A DNA stretch of 64,000 nt, from positions 62,001-126,000 of the forward strand of contig QFXE01000018.1 in NCBI GenBank assembly GCA_003349915.1, in the 5' to 3' direction. The translations under genes were made by a program, and so were the position numbers. The notes beneath the pieces are model-generated. The model did not search any database. It saw only the letters and a program-made list of their open reading frames with translations, and had not been told where the DNA came from. This document shows positions 44,391 to 53,094 of this stretch, in pieces. The stretch's first letter is position 1, and each line of letters starts with the position of its first letter. This DNA comes from an endosymbiont of Escarpia spicata. GTDB taxonomy: Bacteria > Pseudomonadota > Gammaproteobacteria > Chromatiales > Chromatiaceae.

Positions 44391-44456
44391 GGTTATTCAA
44401 TGTGTTTTTGTCATCTCGACCCTAAGGACAGAAATGATAATTACTGTAGAAGTATC

Positions 44457-44584
44457 CTAGTGCTCCTTCAATGTGATAATTACGGATTCAGCCAGGATGT
44501 AGGGTGCGCTGTGCGCACCATGATTACTTTGGTGCGCATGGCGCACCCTACACATTCTAATTTTATTTATTGAAGGACCACTAG
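44457..44584. repeat. MITE-like element with 15-bp terminal inverted repeats (full copy)
   Basis: 128 bp bounded by CTAGTGCTCCTTCAA on the left and TTGAAGGACCACTAG on the right: inverted repeats with one mismatch, both ending in CTAG. Inside is the palindrome GTAGGGTGCGCTGTGCGCACC...GGTGCGCATGGCGCACCCTAC. A second copy lies at 32536-32640 and the core alone at 37510-37566. The right end supplies the TAG stop of the next minus-strand gene. Confidence 0.75.
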
Positions 44585-45210
44585 ATATCCCCGGCATTAT
44601 TGACGTACTGATTCCTGTACTTGTCAAATAAATCGAGACCGGCTTTCTTCTGTTGCGGGGTCATCTTCTGCGATGTTTCCCTGATGATATTAGTAGCCAA
44701 TTTATAACCTGAACGGCTTGCCAGCTTGTACCAGGCATACGCCTCGACGAGGTCTGTTTGAACGCCTTGGCCATGTCGGTACATATCCCCAAGCATGAAC
44801 TGTGATGTAGGGATACCCTTTTCGGCACTTATCCGCCACCAGCGCATGGCCTCTTTATAGTCTTGTTTCCAGCCAGGCTCGGAGCCCATTACGGTGCCAC
44901 CGTAATAGTTTTTCAGCGCCAGCAGGTTTTGTGCAGGCAGGTAGTCTGAATCTGCTGCCATACGCCACCAGTGAGCCGTTTTTTCAGTATCCTGCACATT
45001 TTCAGGGCCGTAATCATAAACTTCTCCCAGATAGGTTTGTGATACCGGATCTCCCATCTTGGCGGCTTCGGTACAAGGTACGATGGCAGCTTCATATTCG
45101 GCAGCAGCGAAGAGTCGTTCACATTGCTGGATGGGGGTTTCAGCAGAAACAACAGTGGAAAAAAGAAGAGGAAGTAAAATGCAGGCTGTATTTTTGTAGA
45201 TGGAGAGCAT
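44581..45210 (-). CDS. Sel1-repeat (TPR-like) secreted protein
   Basis: 209 residues with a Sec signal (LLFSTVVSAETP) and several Sel1-like repeats (AAKMGDPVSQTYLGEVYDYG, AADSDYLPAQNLLALKNYYG, SAEKGIPTSQFMLGDMYRHGQG, AYAWYKLASRSGY). Such proteins act as periplasmic protein-protein scaffolds. The ATG at 45210 starts the signal cleanly; an in-frame GTG at 45252 is the alternative. The stop codon is in the terminal repeat of the adjoining MITE-like element, so the original C-terminus may have been longer or different. Confidence 0.82.
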   Translation of the reverse strand: MLSIYKNTACILLPLLFSTVVSAETPIQQCERLFAAAEYEAAIVPCTEAAKMGDPVSQTYLGEVYDYGPENVQDTEKTAHWWRMAADSDYLPAQNLLALKNYYGGTVMGSEPGWKQDYKEAMRWWRISAEKGIPTSQFMLGDMYRHGQGVQTDLVEAYAWYKLASRSGYKLATNIIRETSQKMTPQQKKAGLDLFDKYRNQYVNNAGDI

Positions 45211-45378
45211 GATTGTAGCGGACCAGGATCGATTGTGAAAAACAGGATTCACCTAAAGATACTGATTCTGCATCAGTTTATCCAGTGGATTGATTGCCTC
45301 ATCTTCGCCAGGGTTAATGAAGTGGTTTGGGATAGGCGGAGCCTGTTTTCCAGACTCCGCCCTTCTGTCATCGGTTTG

Positions 45379-45651
45379 TCAGTCCGAACCCAGTGACAGC
45401 ATTGGTCGCAAACGTGACAACAATTTGTCCCCCACACCGGGTACCAGAGTCAGCTGATCCAGAGAGGTGAAACTACCGTGTTCCTGCCGAAATCTGATGA
45501 TGGCTTCCGCTTTGGAAGCACCAATACCCTTGAGTTCGGATGCCAGGGTCTGTGCGTCGGCCTTGTTGATATTGACCACTTCTGCAGTGGCAATAACCGG
45601 TAGAGCCAAAAGCATCAAAATCAGTGTTGCCTTACGAATGAATCCTTTCAT
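45379..45651 (-). CDS. ComEA-like helix-hairpin-helix protein
   Basis: 90 residues: Sec signal (to about residue 23) and a double HhH domain, VVNINKADAQTLASELKGIG followed by LTLVPGVGDKLLSRL. ComEA-type proteins bind incoming DNA in the periplasm during natural transformation. This short form is common in Gammaproteobacteria, and no other competence gene is adjacent, so the role is inferred. Confidence 0.9.
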   Translation of the reverse strand: MKGFIRKATLILMLLALPVIATAEVVNINKADAQTLASELKGIGASKAEAIIRFRQEHGSFTSLDQLTLVPGVGDKLLSRLRPMLSLGSD

Positions 45652-45823
45652 TGCCTATCTCCTTAGAAAAACTTGTCCAGGTTGTCTTTAATTAGGATGC
45701 AATTCCTCACATCCCCACACCCTCATCGCGAGAGGCTTGGTTATTTTGTGCCAACAAGGAATTAAAGTCTTTAGTGGGTTTCTTAAGAACCTGTAGGATT
45801 TTTCTTACTGCGTATTGCCGGGA

Positions 45824-46837
45824 TTAATCGCTCTTCTCTTTATGTCCGCCGAATTCGTAGCGCATGGCGGACAGTAGCCTGTCTCCATAATCAGCCTCTC
45901 CACGGGAGGAGAAACGGTTGAACAGGGCAGCGGTGAGTACATGGGCGGGAACCCCCGATTCGATGGCGGCGATGCTGGTCCAACGCCCTTCGCCGGAGTC
46001 GGAGACTCTGCCGGAGAAATCGGTGAGATCGAGATTGTCGCCCAGTGCGGCGGCGGTGAGGTCAAGTAGCCAGGAGGAGACAACGCTGCCCCGGCGCCAG
46101 AGTTCGGCCACCTGCGCAACGTCGATATCGTACTGGAATGTCTCGGGATCCCTCAGAGGGGTGGTCTCCGCATCGGACTCGGCGGACTGCTGCCCAACAT
46201 TGGCATGGCGCAGGATGTTGAAACCTTCGGCATAGGCGGCCATCAAGCCATACTCGATGCCGTTGTGCACCATTTTGACAAAGTGTCCTGCACCTGCAGG
46301 TCCGCAGTGGAGCCACCCCTGTTCTGCCGGTCCTGGATTGCCGGAGCGACTGCGGGTGCGGGGAATTTCGCCAACCCCGGGAGCCAGTGAGGTGAAAACA
46401 GGTTGAAGCCGAGAGACAGTTTCCTGTTCGCCGCCGATCATCAGACAGTAACCCCGTTCAAGTCCCAGGACTCCGCCGCTGGTGCCGACATCGAGATAGT
46501 GGATGCCTCTCTCATGGAGGTGTTTATAGCGGGTAATGTCATCCTTGTAGTAGGAGTTGCCGCCATCGATGATGGTGTCACCCTCGAACAGATAGGCGGA
46601 AATCGCCGCAATGGTGTCGTCCACCACACCCGCCGGCACCATAATCCAGACTGCGCGGGGAGCTTCCAGTTTTTGCACCAGATCCTGCCAATCCGTCGCG
46701 CCGGTAGCACCCTCCTGTTCCATTTGGGTGACTGCCTCCCGGTTCAGGTCGTAGGCGACACACTCGTGACCGTCTTTCATCAATCGCCGCACCATGTTGG
46801 CGCCCATGCGCCCCAAACCGATCATTCCCAGTTGCAT
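45824..46837 (-). CDS. gnd: 6-Phosphogluconate dehydrogenase, short (NAD-type) form
   Basis: 337 residues with the NAD(P) loop [15 protein letters not shown], the substrate motifs [10 protein letters not shown] and [19 protein letters not shown], and the catalytic [11 protein letters not shown]. Shorter than the 470-residue classical enzyme, as in the decarboxylating YqeC/GndA-like group. The ATG at 46837 has a perfect CGGAGGAACGGG ribosome site; an in-frame ATG at 46873 is not needed. Divergent from the haem cluster. Confidence 0.93.
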   Translation of the reverse strand: MQLGMIGLGRMGANMVRRLMKDGHECVAYDLNREAVTQMEQEGATGATDWQDLVQKLEAPRAVWIMVPAGVVDDTIAAISAYLFEGDTIIDGGNSYYKDDITRYKHLHERGIHYLDVGTSGGVLGLERGYCLMIGGEQETVSRLQPVFTSLAPGVGEIPRTRSRSGNPGPAEQGWLHCGPAGAGHFVKMVHNGIEYGLMAAYAEGFNILRHANVGQQSAESDAETTPLRDPETFQYDIDVAQVAELWRRGSVVSSWLLDLTAAALGDNLDLTDFSGRVSDSGEGRWTSIAAIESGVPAHVLTAALFNRFSSRGEADYGDRLLSAMRYEFGGHKEKSD

Positions 46838-46909
46838 CCCGTTCCTCCGATTAATTCCAGTCGATACGCTCATCTCATTAACGTCATTTTAGTCTAACGC
46901 TGTAGATAG

Positions 46910-46943
46910 AGTGATATCCCATAATTTATGGTGGGATATCCCA
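46910..46943. promoter_or_regulatory. Paired palindromic upstream activator sites for the multihaem cluster
   Basis: TGGGATATCCCA (46932-46943) is a perfect 12-bp palindrome, and AGTGATATCCCA (46910-46921) matches it at 10 of 12 positions. Their centres are 22 bp apart, about two helical turns. They lie 91-124 bp upstream of the predicted sigma-54 start, the usual place for enhancer-binding protein sites. Confidence 0.55.
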
Positions 46944-47007
46944 CAATTCAAATAAAGTCCAAAACTAATTTTTTCCTATCTTGCTGATTCTAAAGAAATT
47001 TTAATTT

Positions 47008-47023
47008 TGGCATGACTCCTGCT
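47008..47023 (+). promoter_or_regulatory. Sigma-54 (-24/-12) promoter of the multihaem cluster
   Basis: TGGCATGACTCCTGCT fits the consensus TGGCAYG-N4-TTGCW with one mismatch and with exact GG-to-GC spacing. The predicted transcript start is near 47034, 79 nt before the first ATG. Confidence 0.6.
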
Positions 47024-47112
47024 CATGAGTTTTACCAACAAGTGCTAAAAACTTGCATGCCTTCCGCACGTTGGTCGGCAGTAGTACCTAATAATTATAA
47101 TGGGGAGAGATC

Positions 47113-49941
47113 ATGTTGGGAAAATCCCGTAAGGCCGGCCTTTTGTTAAAGGCCGGGTTTCTGGTATTGACGTTTGTGGGCATCAATAGTTCCTGGGCCG
47201 GTGTACTGGATGAGCCGAAGGCCCATCCCGCCATTCCGTTGCTGGATGAGAGTGGCAGCCATGTGTTGGATAGCGGTAAGCCTTATAGTCCGCGCATGAG
47301 CTGCGGCACAGGAGGCTGTCACGACTACGATGCGATTACCCACGCCTTCCATTTTGAACAGGGGCGTGACGAAGCAAGGGACGACTTCGGTGCCGAGCGT
47401 GGTCTGCCGCAATTGGTCTCTCCCGGGTATTACGGTGGATATAACTGCATGGGCAGCAATAACCCCGATATCCTGGCGAAAAAGGAGAATGCCACAGAAT
47501 CCGACTTTGCCGATCATGGCTCTGCCGGATTGGTCAAACGCTGCATCAGCTGTCATTCCGGTGGCGGTTGGATGGAGAAGGACCGTAATGGTCGACGCTA
47601 CGATGAAGTGGATTCGACCACCGTCACGGCACTGGACGGTGACTACTTCAATCGCAGTACCGATGCTGACGGTAACCCGGTAATAACCCAGTGGGACTGG
47701 CAGAAGAGCGGCGTGGTGGAGAACGACTGCCTGATGTGCCATGCCAGATATGTCGATCTGAAAAGTTTTGATGCCAGATTGCCCGCCGGGGAGGCGCCGC
47801 TGGATATGTTCAAGGATGTACGCCGCCATTCGTTGATAGACAATGATCATTTTCGTTATGCAGATAGTGCGATCCTTGAGTTTTTGAATATCAATATGGA
47901 TGGCAACCCTGCGAACGACAAGGCATTGATGCAATTTGCCCGCGTCGATGATGATGCCGATGGAGCGGTTGCAGTGGAGACAATTCCACTGGATGCGAAT
48001 GGTGAGCCTGTCATTACCTGGAATGCGGCTGCCTTCGACGGTGACAGAAAAGCTGTGATTCCCATGGTTCGATATCCTGCCAACGATGCCTGCATGCAGT
48101 GCCATCGCACTGCCAATTCACGGCGTGGTTTTTACGGTTTCGGTGATAACGCCACGCTGGTCTATGATGAGAATGATCTGCTGGTGCGGGACTATCAGGA
48201 TGATGTGCATAAGGGACTGGACTGGACCGAGGCCAATGGTGAAACCCGGGAGATCCAGAACTGCAACGCCTGCCACACGCGCAACTACTACAATCCATCC
48301 CATTCCAATGTAGATCTGGATGCCGACCACAGCTTCCTCAAGGGCAACTCCGACATGGATGTGGCCAATGAGCGCGATTACACACCCTCGGCCAAATCCT
48401 GCGTCTATTGTCACGATGATGCAGAGACACCTGCGATCCCATCCGGTCATCCCGATATGCTGAGCGCACACAGGGAACGCTGGAAACTTGCGGGAGATAT
48501 GGCGGGTTACACGGAGGATTCACTCACCAGTATCACTCAGACCCATCTCGATGTAGTTACCTGCGAGGCGTGTCATATCACCGACAAGGCGAGTCGTGGC
48601 ACATCATTGCAGATCATGTACCGCTATGCGGCCAGTGAGGACGGAAAAGTGCGCCTCCGCCCCTACAACGCCAGATACCGTTACTACTGGAAAGACAAAA
48701 CCAGCGGTTATGTCTTCAGCCAGACAGAACGTAACAGCGCATTTCGTATGGAGATCGATGCCAATGGAGACCAGTACGGTGCGGTAATCGATCCGGTTTC
48801 CGGTGCGGAGCTGGGACAGGTAACGGTGAGATTTTCACATGGCTCCTGGCGTTATGGCGACCCTGAGGATTACGACACCATGATGGCGCTGAAAGGGGCC
48901 TATGATGCTGTGCTGCGAGGCAAAGGGCTGGAAAACCCCGATGCGGTTTTGGTTTGGAGTGCATCCAACTTCTACGTGATGTCCCACAACACCCGGCCTG
49001 CTGTAGAGGCGGCACAGTGCGAAGACTGCCATACACAAACGGCACGGGGCGCCTTCAGTTCGCTGATTTCAAACGACGGTATTTTGAGTGAGGCAAATAT
49101 CAAGACAGTCACCACCGTGGTGGACAAACGCCTGGTGGATGAAGGTGTAATCGTCTTTGATTTCCCTTCCATGAAGGTGGATGCTAACGGCGTGGTGACC
49201 GAAAATGTTTCCGACATTCTCTACTCCAGTGGAATCAATCCCTCCCTTTCCCGTCTGAATTCCGCCATTGCTCCTGTGATCAGCGGTATGGTTCAGAAGA
49301 TAGTCAGTGACACCGCTCTGGCTGGTATCGGTCTTGCTGAAGGGGATATTGCCCCGTTGCAGCTGTTAATGCCCACCGGGGAGATCTATCTGTTCCAACC
49401 CAGCAACGGTGAGCCTGCGGTGCGCCAGGTCGCTATCATGTCGGAGGACACCGTGCAGGCCGGTGTGGTGTTACCTACTTATCGTTTCCAGGTTGGAATG
49501 GGGAGTGACGAACTGGCCACTGCGGCAACCCAGGCTACCAATCGTCAGACCTATATGGTTTATCGACTCGAAGCCACAGACAGTGGTGGCAACCCGGTCA
49601 CTCAATTTCCGGGTACACCACTCTATGTGAAGTTGCCCTGGAGTGGCACCGATGTGGATCAAGTCAGCATCGTTACCTCGTCGGATGGAGTTGCCTGGAG
49701 TCAGGTTGATCCTGCCAGTCTTGTGCTGGTACGACCTCAGACAGCGGCCGAGGATGGCTACGTGGTTATGCGCACTGACCATTTCAGCTACTACGCGGTG
49801 ACCGATGCGGTAGCCCGTGACACGGTTGACAGCACATCCATCTCATCCAGCGGAGGTGGCTCCGTCATTTATCTGCCGATGGTGTTGCTGCTTCTGTTAA
49901 GTGGGCGCCTTCTCCAGCGAAGAAAAACAGCACGGACCTGA
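47113..49941 (+). CDS. Octahaem c-type cytochrome with GlyGly-CTERM-like sorting tail
   Basis: 942 residues. Sec signal (INSSWAG), seven CXXCH motifs (CISCH, CLMCH, CMQCH, CNACH, CVYCH, CEACH, CEDCH) plus an N-terminal CGTGGCH of the CX4CH type, all within about the first 650 residues; a haem-free beta-rich region of about 250 residues follows. The C-terminus, SSSGGGSVIYLPMVLLLLLSG then RLLQRRK, has the form of a GlyGly-CTERM rhombosortase signal, which suggests processing and surface display. It has a sigma-54-type promoter. Substrate unknown: candidates are an extracellular electron acceptor or donor, or a sulfur/nitrogen oxyanion. I cannot place it in a named reductase family. Confidence 0.85.
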   Translation: MLGKSRKAGLLLKAGFLVLTFVGINSSWAGVLDEPKAHPAIPLLDESGSHVLDSGKPYSPRMSCGTGGCHDYDAITHAFHFEQGRDEARDDFGAERGLPQLVSPGYYGGYNCMGSNNPDILAKKENATESDFADHGSAGLVKRCISCHSGGGWMEKDRNGRRYDEVDSTTVTALDGDYFNRSTDADGNPVITQWDWQKSGVVENDCLMCHARYVDLKSFDARLPAGEAPLDMFKDVRRHSLIDNDHFRYADSAILEFLNINMDGNPANDKALMQFARVDDDADGAVAVETIPLDANGEPVITWNAAAFDGDRKAVIPMVRYPANDACMQCHRTANSRRGFYGFGDNATLVYDENDLLVRDYQDDVHKGLDWTEANGETREIQNCNACHTRNYYNPSHSNVDLDADHSFLKGNSDMDVANERDYTPSAKSCVYCHDDAETPAIPSGHPDMLSAHRERWKLAGDMAGYTEDSLTSITQTHLDVVTCEACHITDKASRGTSLQIMYRYAASEDGKVRLRPYNARYRYYWKDKTSGYVFSQTERNSAFRMEIDANGDQYGAVIDPVSGAELGQVTVRFSHGSWRYGDPEDYDTMMALKGAYDAVLRGKGLENPDAVLVWSASNFYVMSHNTRPAVEAAQCEDCHTQTARGAFSSLISNDGILSEANIKTVTTVVDKRLVDEGVIVFDFPSMKVDANGVVTENVSDILYSSGINPSLSRLNSAIAPVISGMVQKIVSDTALAGIGLAEGDIAPLQLLMPTGEIYLFQPSNGEPAVRQVAIMSEDTVQAGVVLPTYRFQVGMGSDELATAATQATNRQTYMVYRLEATDSGGNPVTQFPGTPLYVKLPWSGTDVDQVSIVTSSDGVAWSQVDPASLVLVRPQTAAEDGYVVMRTDHFSYYAVTDAVARDTVDSTSISSSGGGSVIYLPMVLLLLLSGRLLQRRKTART

Positions 49942-49953
49942 TCCATGTCCAAA

Positions 49954-50005
49954 GCCATCACCGGGACAGGGGTTGATTGCCTCTGGTCCCGGTGATGGCG
50001 TTTTT
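49954..50005 (+). terminator. Strong intrinsic terminator inside the multihaem cluster
   Basis: GCCATCACCGGGAC (49954-49967) pairs perfectly with GTCCCGGTGATGGC (49986-49999), a 14-bp stem, followed by GTTTTT. It lies between the octahaem gene and the eight downstream genes, so these either have their own promoter or depend on read-through. Confidence 0.85.
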
Positions 50006-50019
50006 CCTGGGAGGTGAAG

Positions 50020-50241
50020 ATGCCGTTTCCTATCAAAAAGAGTGTCGTCAAGGTGCTGCTGCCCTGGGGTGCCGGTGCAGGTTTCGCCATGGGTCATATG
50101 ACCCTCTCCAGCCGGTGCACACTGGTGCTGTTGGGACAGTGCACCGGTTGTGCCGGATGTGTCGTAGCCCTCGCCTCGTTGGTGGGTTGGGCCGCGCTCA
50201 AGGATAAAGGGGCAGAGACAAAGACACCCCGCCGTACCTGA
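50020..50241 (+). CDS. Small Cys-rich membrane protein
   Basis: 73 residues with one or two hydrophobic helices and a cysteine cluster, SRCTLVLLGQCTGCAGCVV. The ATG follows GGGAGGTG at good distance. The stop overlaps the porin start (TGATG). No family is recognised. The CTGCAGC motif is not a haem c site and could bind a metal or Fe-S cluster or be redox-active. It opens the operon that encodes the barrel and six cytochromes. Confidence 0.7.
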   Translation: MPFPIKKSVVKVLLPWGAGAGFAMGHMTLSSRCTLVLLGQCTGCAGCVVALASLVGWAALKDKGAETKTPRRT

Positions 50242-51500
50242 TGTTCTGTTTTCGAACCATCGGAATCATGAGTGGAGGGTTCCTTCTCTGCACACTTTCT
50301 CCGGCGTGGGCCGGTTACTCCGGTTTTATGGAGACCACACTGCAGATGGATAACATCCTGTTCAATAACAATCGGAGTTATCTGGAGCAGTGGGGCGAAG
50401 TCATCTATACGGACAGGATGAAGGGGCAGCAGGCTGCACTGCAGTTTGGACTGCGAGGTGGAGATGAGGGGGAGATTGACCATGCACTCCATCAGCTCTT
50501 TTTCCGCACTCAAATTGAACGTTACGGAAGTGAAGTGACCGTCGGCCGATTTGACCATGCTGACAGCGGTGGATTCTACACCCTTGACGGCATCTCCCTG
50601 CAGAGCGTAGAGAGGCCCGTCAGATGGAATCTCTTTGCAGGATCACCCAAGCGAATCGATGACTATGACGGTCTGAGTGGTGGCTTTCTGCTCGGGGCTG
50701 AAGGCCGTTATCAGGCTGGAACCGGGTCAGGATACAGTGGTCTGAAAACAGTGAATACCCGGTTGGGACTTCAGCACCAGTGGCATGATGAAAACGCCTT
50801 ACGGATGACTTGGGGGCTGGGCGGCTCTGGTGGCGGTGATCCGAAGGCGATGGGGCTGAAACGCTTCAATCTCTCCGGCAGTTTTCGCCTCGATCAACAG
50901 GAAATGGACGCGCTTACGGGCAGTGCTGATATCGACCTGCAGACATATGGTCGTATGCACCTGCTCTATGACTTCTACCAACCCGGTAAAACACCAGTCA
51001 GCTTTCGCGACCGTTTCTATCACGATTACGCAAAGGGAAGGCAAAGCGTGGCAAAAGGCCGCTGGCACCGGCCGCTGACCCGTCGCCTAACAGGTCTGTT
51101 GGAGGTGAGCCGGCGATGGCGCGAAATAGGTAGTAGTGGTTCAGGCATGGCGGCCGAGTTGAACTACCGTGACTACGATGGATGGAAATTCGACTCCCGG
51201 TTGGACTACCTGACTTTGAACAGTGACGAATCGATCAGTCTCTACGGCCGGATGCGAAAGGCGCTGACGGCGTTTGTCGAGTTGGAGCTTGAAGCTGTTT
51301 TGCAACGGAAAGAGACCCAACTTTCCGGAAACAACCGGGCCATCGGCAGTGCCTTTCGCCTCAAGCGCAGGTTGAGAAAAGACCTCTTTATCGATCTGTT
51401 CGGTGAGTATATCGACCAAAGCGATCGTGATAATGAATTTCGGCTGGGACTGAGTCTGCGTTACGACTTCTTCAAGCTGCCACAGGGAGTTGCGCTGTGA
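50241..51500 (+). CDS. Predicted outer-membrane beta-barrel protein of the cytochrome cluster
   Basis: 419 residues with a Sec signal (TLSPAWAGYSG) and a long series of alternating-residue strands with aromatic girdles (for example TLQMDNILFNNNRSYLEQWG, GRMHLLYDFYQPGKTP, DLFIDLFGEYIDQSDRDNEF). It ends in a strand, RLGLSLRYDFFKLPQGVAL. No haem motif. Its place between cytochrome genes suggests the porin sheath of a porin-cytochrome conduit, as MtrB or OmbB do, though I see no direct similarity to MtrB. Coupled to both neighbours by short overlaps. Confidence 0.75.
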   Translation: MFCFRTIGIMSGGFLLCTLSPAWAGYSGFMETTLQMDNILFNNNRSYLEQWGEVIYTDRMKGQQAALQFGLRGGDEGEIDHALHQLFFRTQIERYGSEVTVGRFDHADSGGFYTLDGISLQSVERPVRWNLFAGSPKRIDDYDGLSGGFLLGAEGRYQAGTGSGYSGLKTVNTRLGLQHQWHDENALRMTWGLGGSGGGDPKAMGLKRFNLSGSFRLDQQEMDALTGSADIDLQTYGRMHLLYDFYQPGKTPVSFRDRFYHDYAKGRQSVAKGRWHRPLTRRLTGLLEVSRRWREIGSSGSGMAAELNYRDYDGWKFDSRLDYLTLNSDESISLYGRMRKALTAFVELELEAVLQRKETQLSGNNRAIGSAFRLKRRLRKDLFIDLFGEYIDQSDRDNEFRLGLSLRYDFFKLPQGVAL

Positions 51501-52105
51501 AGATCCGGCTGATTTTCTCCCTCTGTCTGTTGTTTTTCACCTTGTTTGCGGTTTCCGCCGAGGTTGTCAAACAGGAGAATGAACCGAAATGGTGGGAGAA
51601 GCGCCGCCAGCGGGCCGATATCTTTTTTCCCCATAATGCACATCAGGAGATTATGAAAAACCGTGGTGATGTCTGCATGGCGTGCCACCCTTTCAGTGGG
51701 ACTAAACTGACCGATCTGAAAATGCTCAGCAAGCTGGAGACTCTCTCCAACGAACCCTTGGAGGCGATTTGCCACGAGTGTCATGTGGCGGAGCGTTCTG
51801 CTCCCATTGCCTGCGAATACTGCCATCCTGATACCCACGCTATCCGTCCAGAGGATCACAGTTTCGATTACAAGACGATCCACGGCGAAGCGGCAATCAA
51901 GGATCAGGCGGCCTGCCGTCTCTGTCATCTGGATCTGAGTTTCTGCACTGATTGCCACTTTCGGCGCAACACTCCGCATCGTGTCAATCACCCGCTGGGC
52001 TATCGGGATCGCCACGGGTTGGAAGCGAGGATGGATCCTGCGACCTGCGGGAGTTGCCACAATGCCGGTTACTGCCGGGAGTGCCATAGAGGAGGCAATC
52101 CATGA
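51497..52105 (+). CDS. Periplasmic seven-haem c-type cytochrome
   Basis: 202 residues with a Sec signal (FAVSAEVV) and seven CXXCH motifs (CMACH, CHECH, CEYCH, CRLCH, CTDCH, CGSCH, CRECH), one haem per about 25 residues, a dense wire-like protein. His-rich linkers (DTHAIRPEDHSF, NTPHRVNHPLGYRDRHG) can supply the distal ligands. GTG start, overlapping the barrel gene by 4 bp with GGGAG before it. Likely the periplasmic or barrel-inserted module of the conduit. Confidence 0.88.
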   Translation: MKIRLIFSLCLLFFTLFAVSAEVVKQENEPKWWEKRRQRADIFFPHNAHQEIMKNRGDVCMACHPFSGTKLTDLKMLSKLETLSNEPLEAICHECHVAERSAPIACEYCHPDTHAIRPEDHSFDYKTIHGEAAIKDQAACRLCHLDLSFCTDCHFRRNTPHRVNHPLGYRDRHGLEARMDPATCGSCHNAGYCRECHRGGNP

Positions 52106-53094
52106 GAGGACTCTGGCTGATAATGATCTTTCTGTTGTTGGGCGGCTGCGGCGGCGGAGACAGCGATGACGATGCCGACACGATTTCAGCAACGGTTACC
52201 GGACGGCTGTTGTTGGACAGTACTCACGGTGATGGCGGTACCGCCTGGGGCCTGGAGGCCTGCGATAGCTGCCATGCCCTGGCGGTAATCCACAGTGGCG
52301 CCCCGGCGTCCACCCAACAGCTTGTGCAACAGAAAGGCTACTCAACCTGTACCGGTTGTCACGGAGAGAACGGGACAAGTCTGACTCGGCTCTGTTTGGT
52401 CTGCCATAACACGCAGGATCTGCCTGCTGATCCTCATCAGGATGGCAGCCAGGCCCACCATTTTTCTGGTGGCACCCTCGGTACCTTGAGTGATGCTGAG
52501 TGCCTCACCTGCCATTTTGGTTCCGATATGGATGGGGTTTTTGACTCCAACAGCGACTTGACCCGTTTTGCTGATGCTGCAGGTTTTCTTGCTCCCTACA
52601 CCACGGAGACCGATTTCTGTCTGCGCTGTCACAACCGGGACCATCAGCAGCCGGGTTTTGAGATTGTCGGCAGTAGTTTCGATGATCCCCTGATTGCTCT
52701 GGAAGACGACTACCGGGTATTCGATTATCACGGCTGGCGGGATGGCAGCGGACAGGGTACCTATGCTGGTCTGCGCGACGGTTATCTCTACCCTGATCTG
52801 GTCAACTGCAGTGACTGTCATGCGATGCACGGCACCATCAACGACAAGCTGATCATCGATTCGTCGATCAAGGGTGTTCACCGGCTGAGTAATGCGATTC
52901 GTCTCTCGGCCTTTCCGGTGACCGTGGGTGCCAATGGTGACTACTCTCAGCTCTGCGTGCTCTGTCACGATATGGATATACCGCTGGATGATGCCGCCGT
53001 CGATAGTGGCAACGGACTCAATGGGGTGCATATGGTGGGTGAGGACTGTCGACCCTGCCACACCCACGGTGAAGCGGTACAGGTGGGACTGTGA
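52102..53094 (+). CDS. Eight-haem c-type cytochrome lipoprotein
   Basis: 330 residues with a lipoprotein signal (LLLGGC|GGGDSDDD) and eight CXXCH motifs: CDSCH, CTGCH, CLVCH, CLTCH, CLRCH, CSDCH, CVLCH, CRPCH. The acidic Asp-rich segment after the lipid anchor is a common linker in outer-membrane cytochromes. It could be the surface or periplasmic face partner of the beta-barrel. Starts 4 bp inside the previous gene after GGAGG; its stop overlaps the next GTG start. Confidence 0.87.
   Translation: MRGLWLIMIFLLLGGCGGGDSDDDADTISATVTGRLLLDSTHGDGGTAWGLEACDSCHALAVIHSGAPASTQQLVQQKGYSTCTGCHGENGTSLTRLCLVCHNTQDLPADPHQDGSQAHHFSGGTLGTLSDAECLTCHFGSDMDGVFDSNSDLTRFADAAGFLAPYTTETDFCLRCHNRDHQQPGFEIVGSSFDDPLIALEDDYRVFDYHGWRDGSGQGTYAGLRDGYLYPDLVNCSDCHAMHGTINDKLIIDSSIKGVHRLSNAIRLSAFPVTVGANGDYSQLCVLCHDMDIPLDDAAVDSGNGLNGVHMVGEDCRPCHTHGEAVQVGL

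Noticed and set aside
47113-49941. Calling the octahaem protein a tetrathionate or hydroxylamine reductase
   Set aside because: Haem number alone is suggestive, but I could not see a family-specific active-site motif such as CXXCK.
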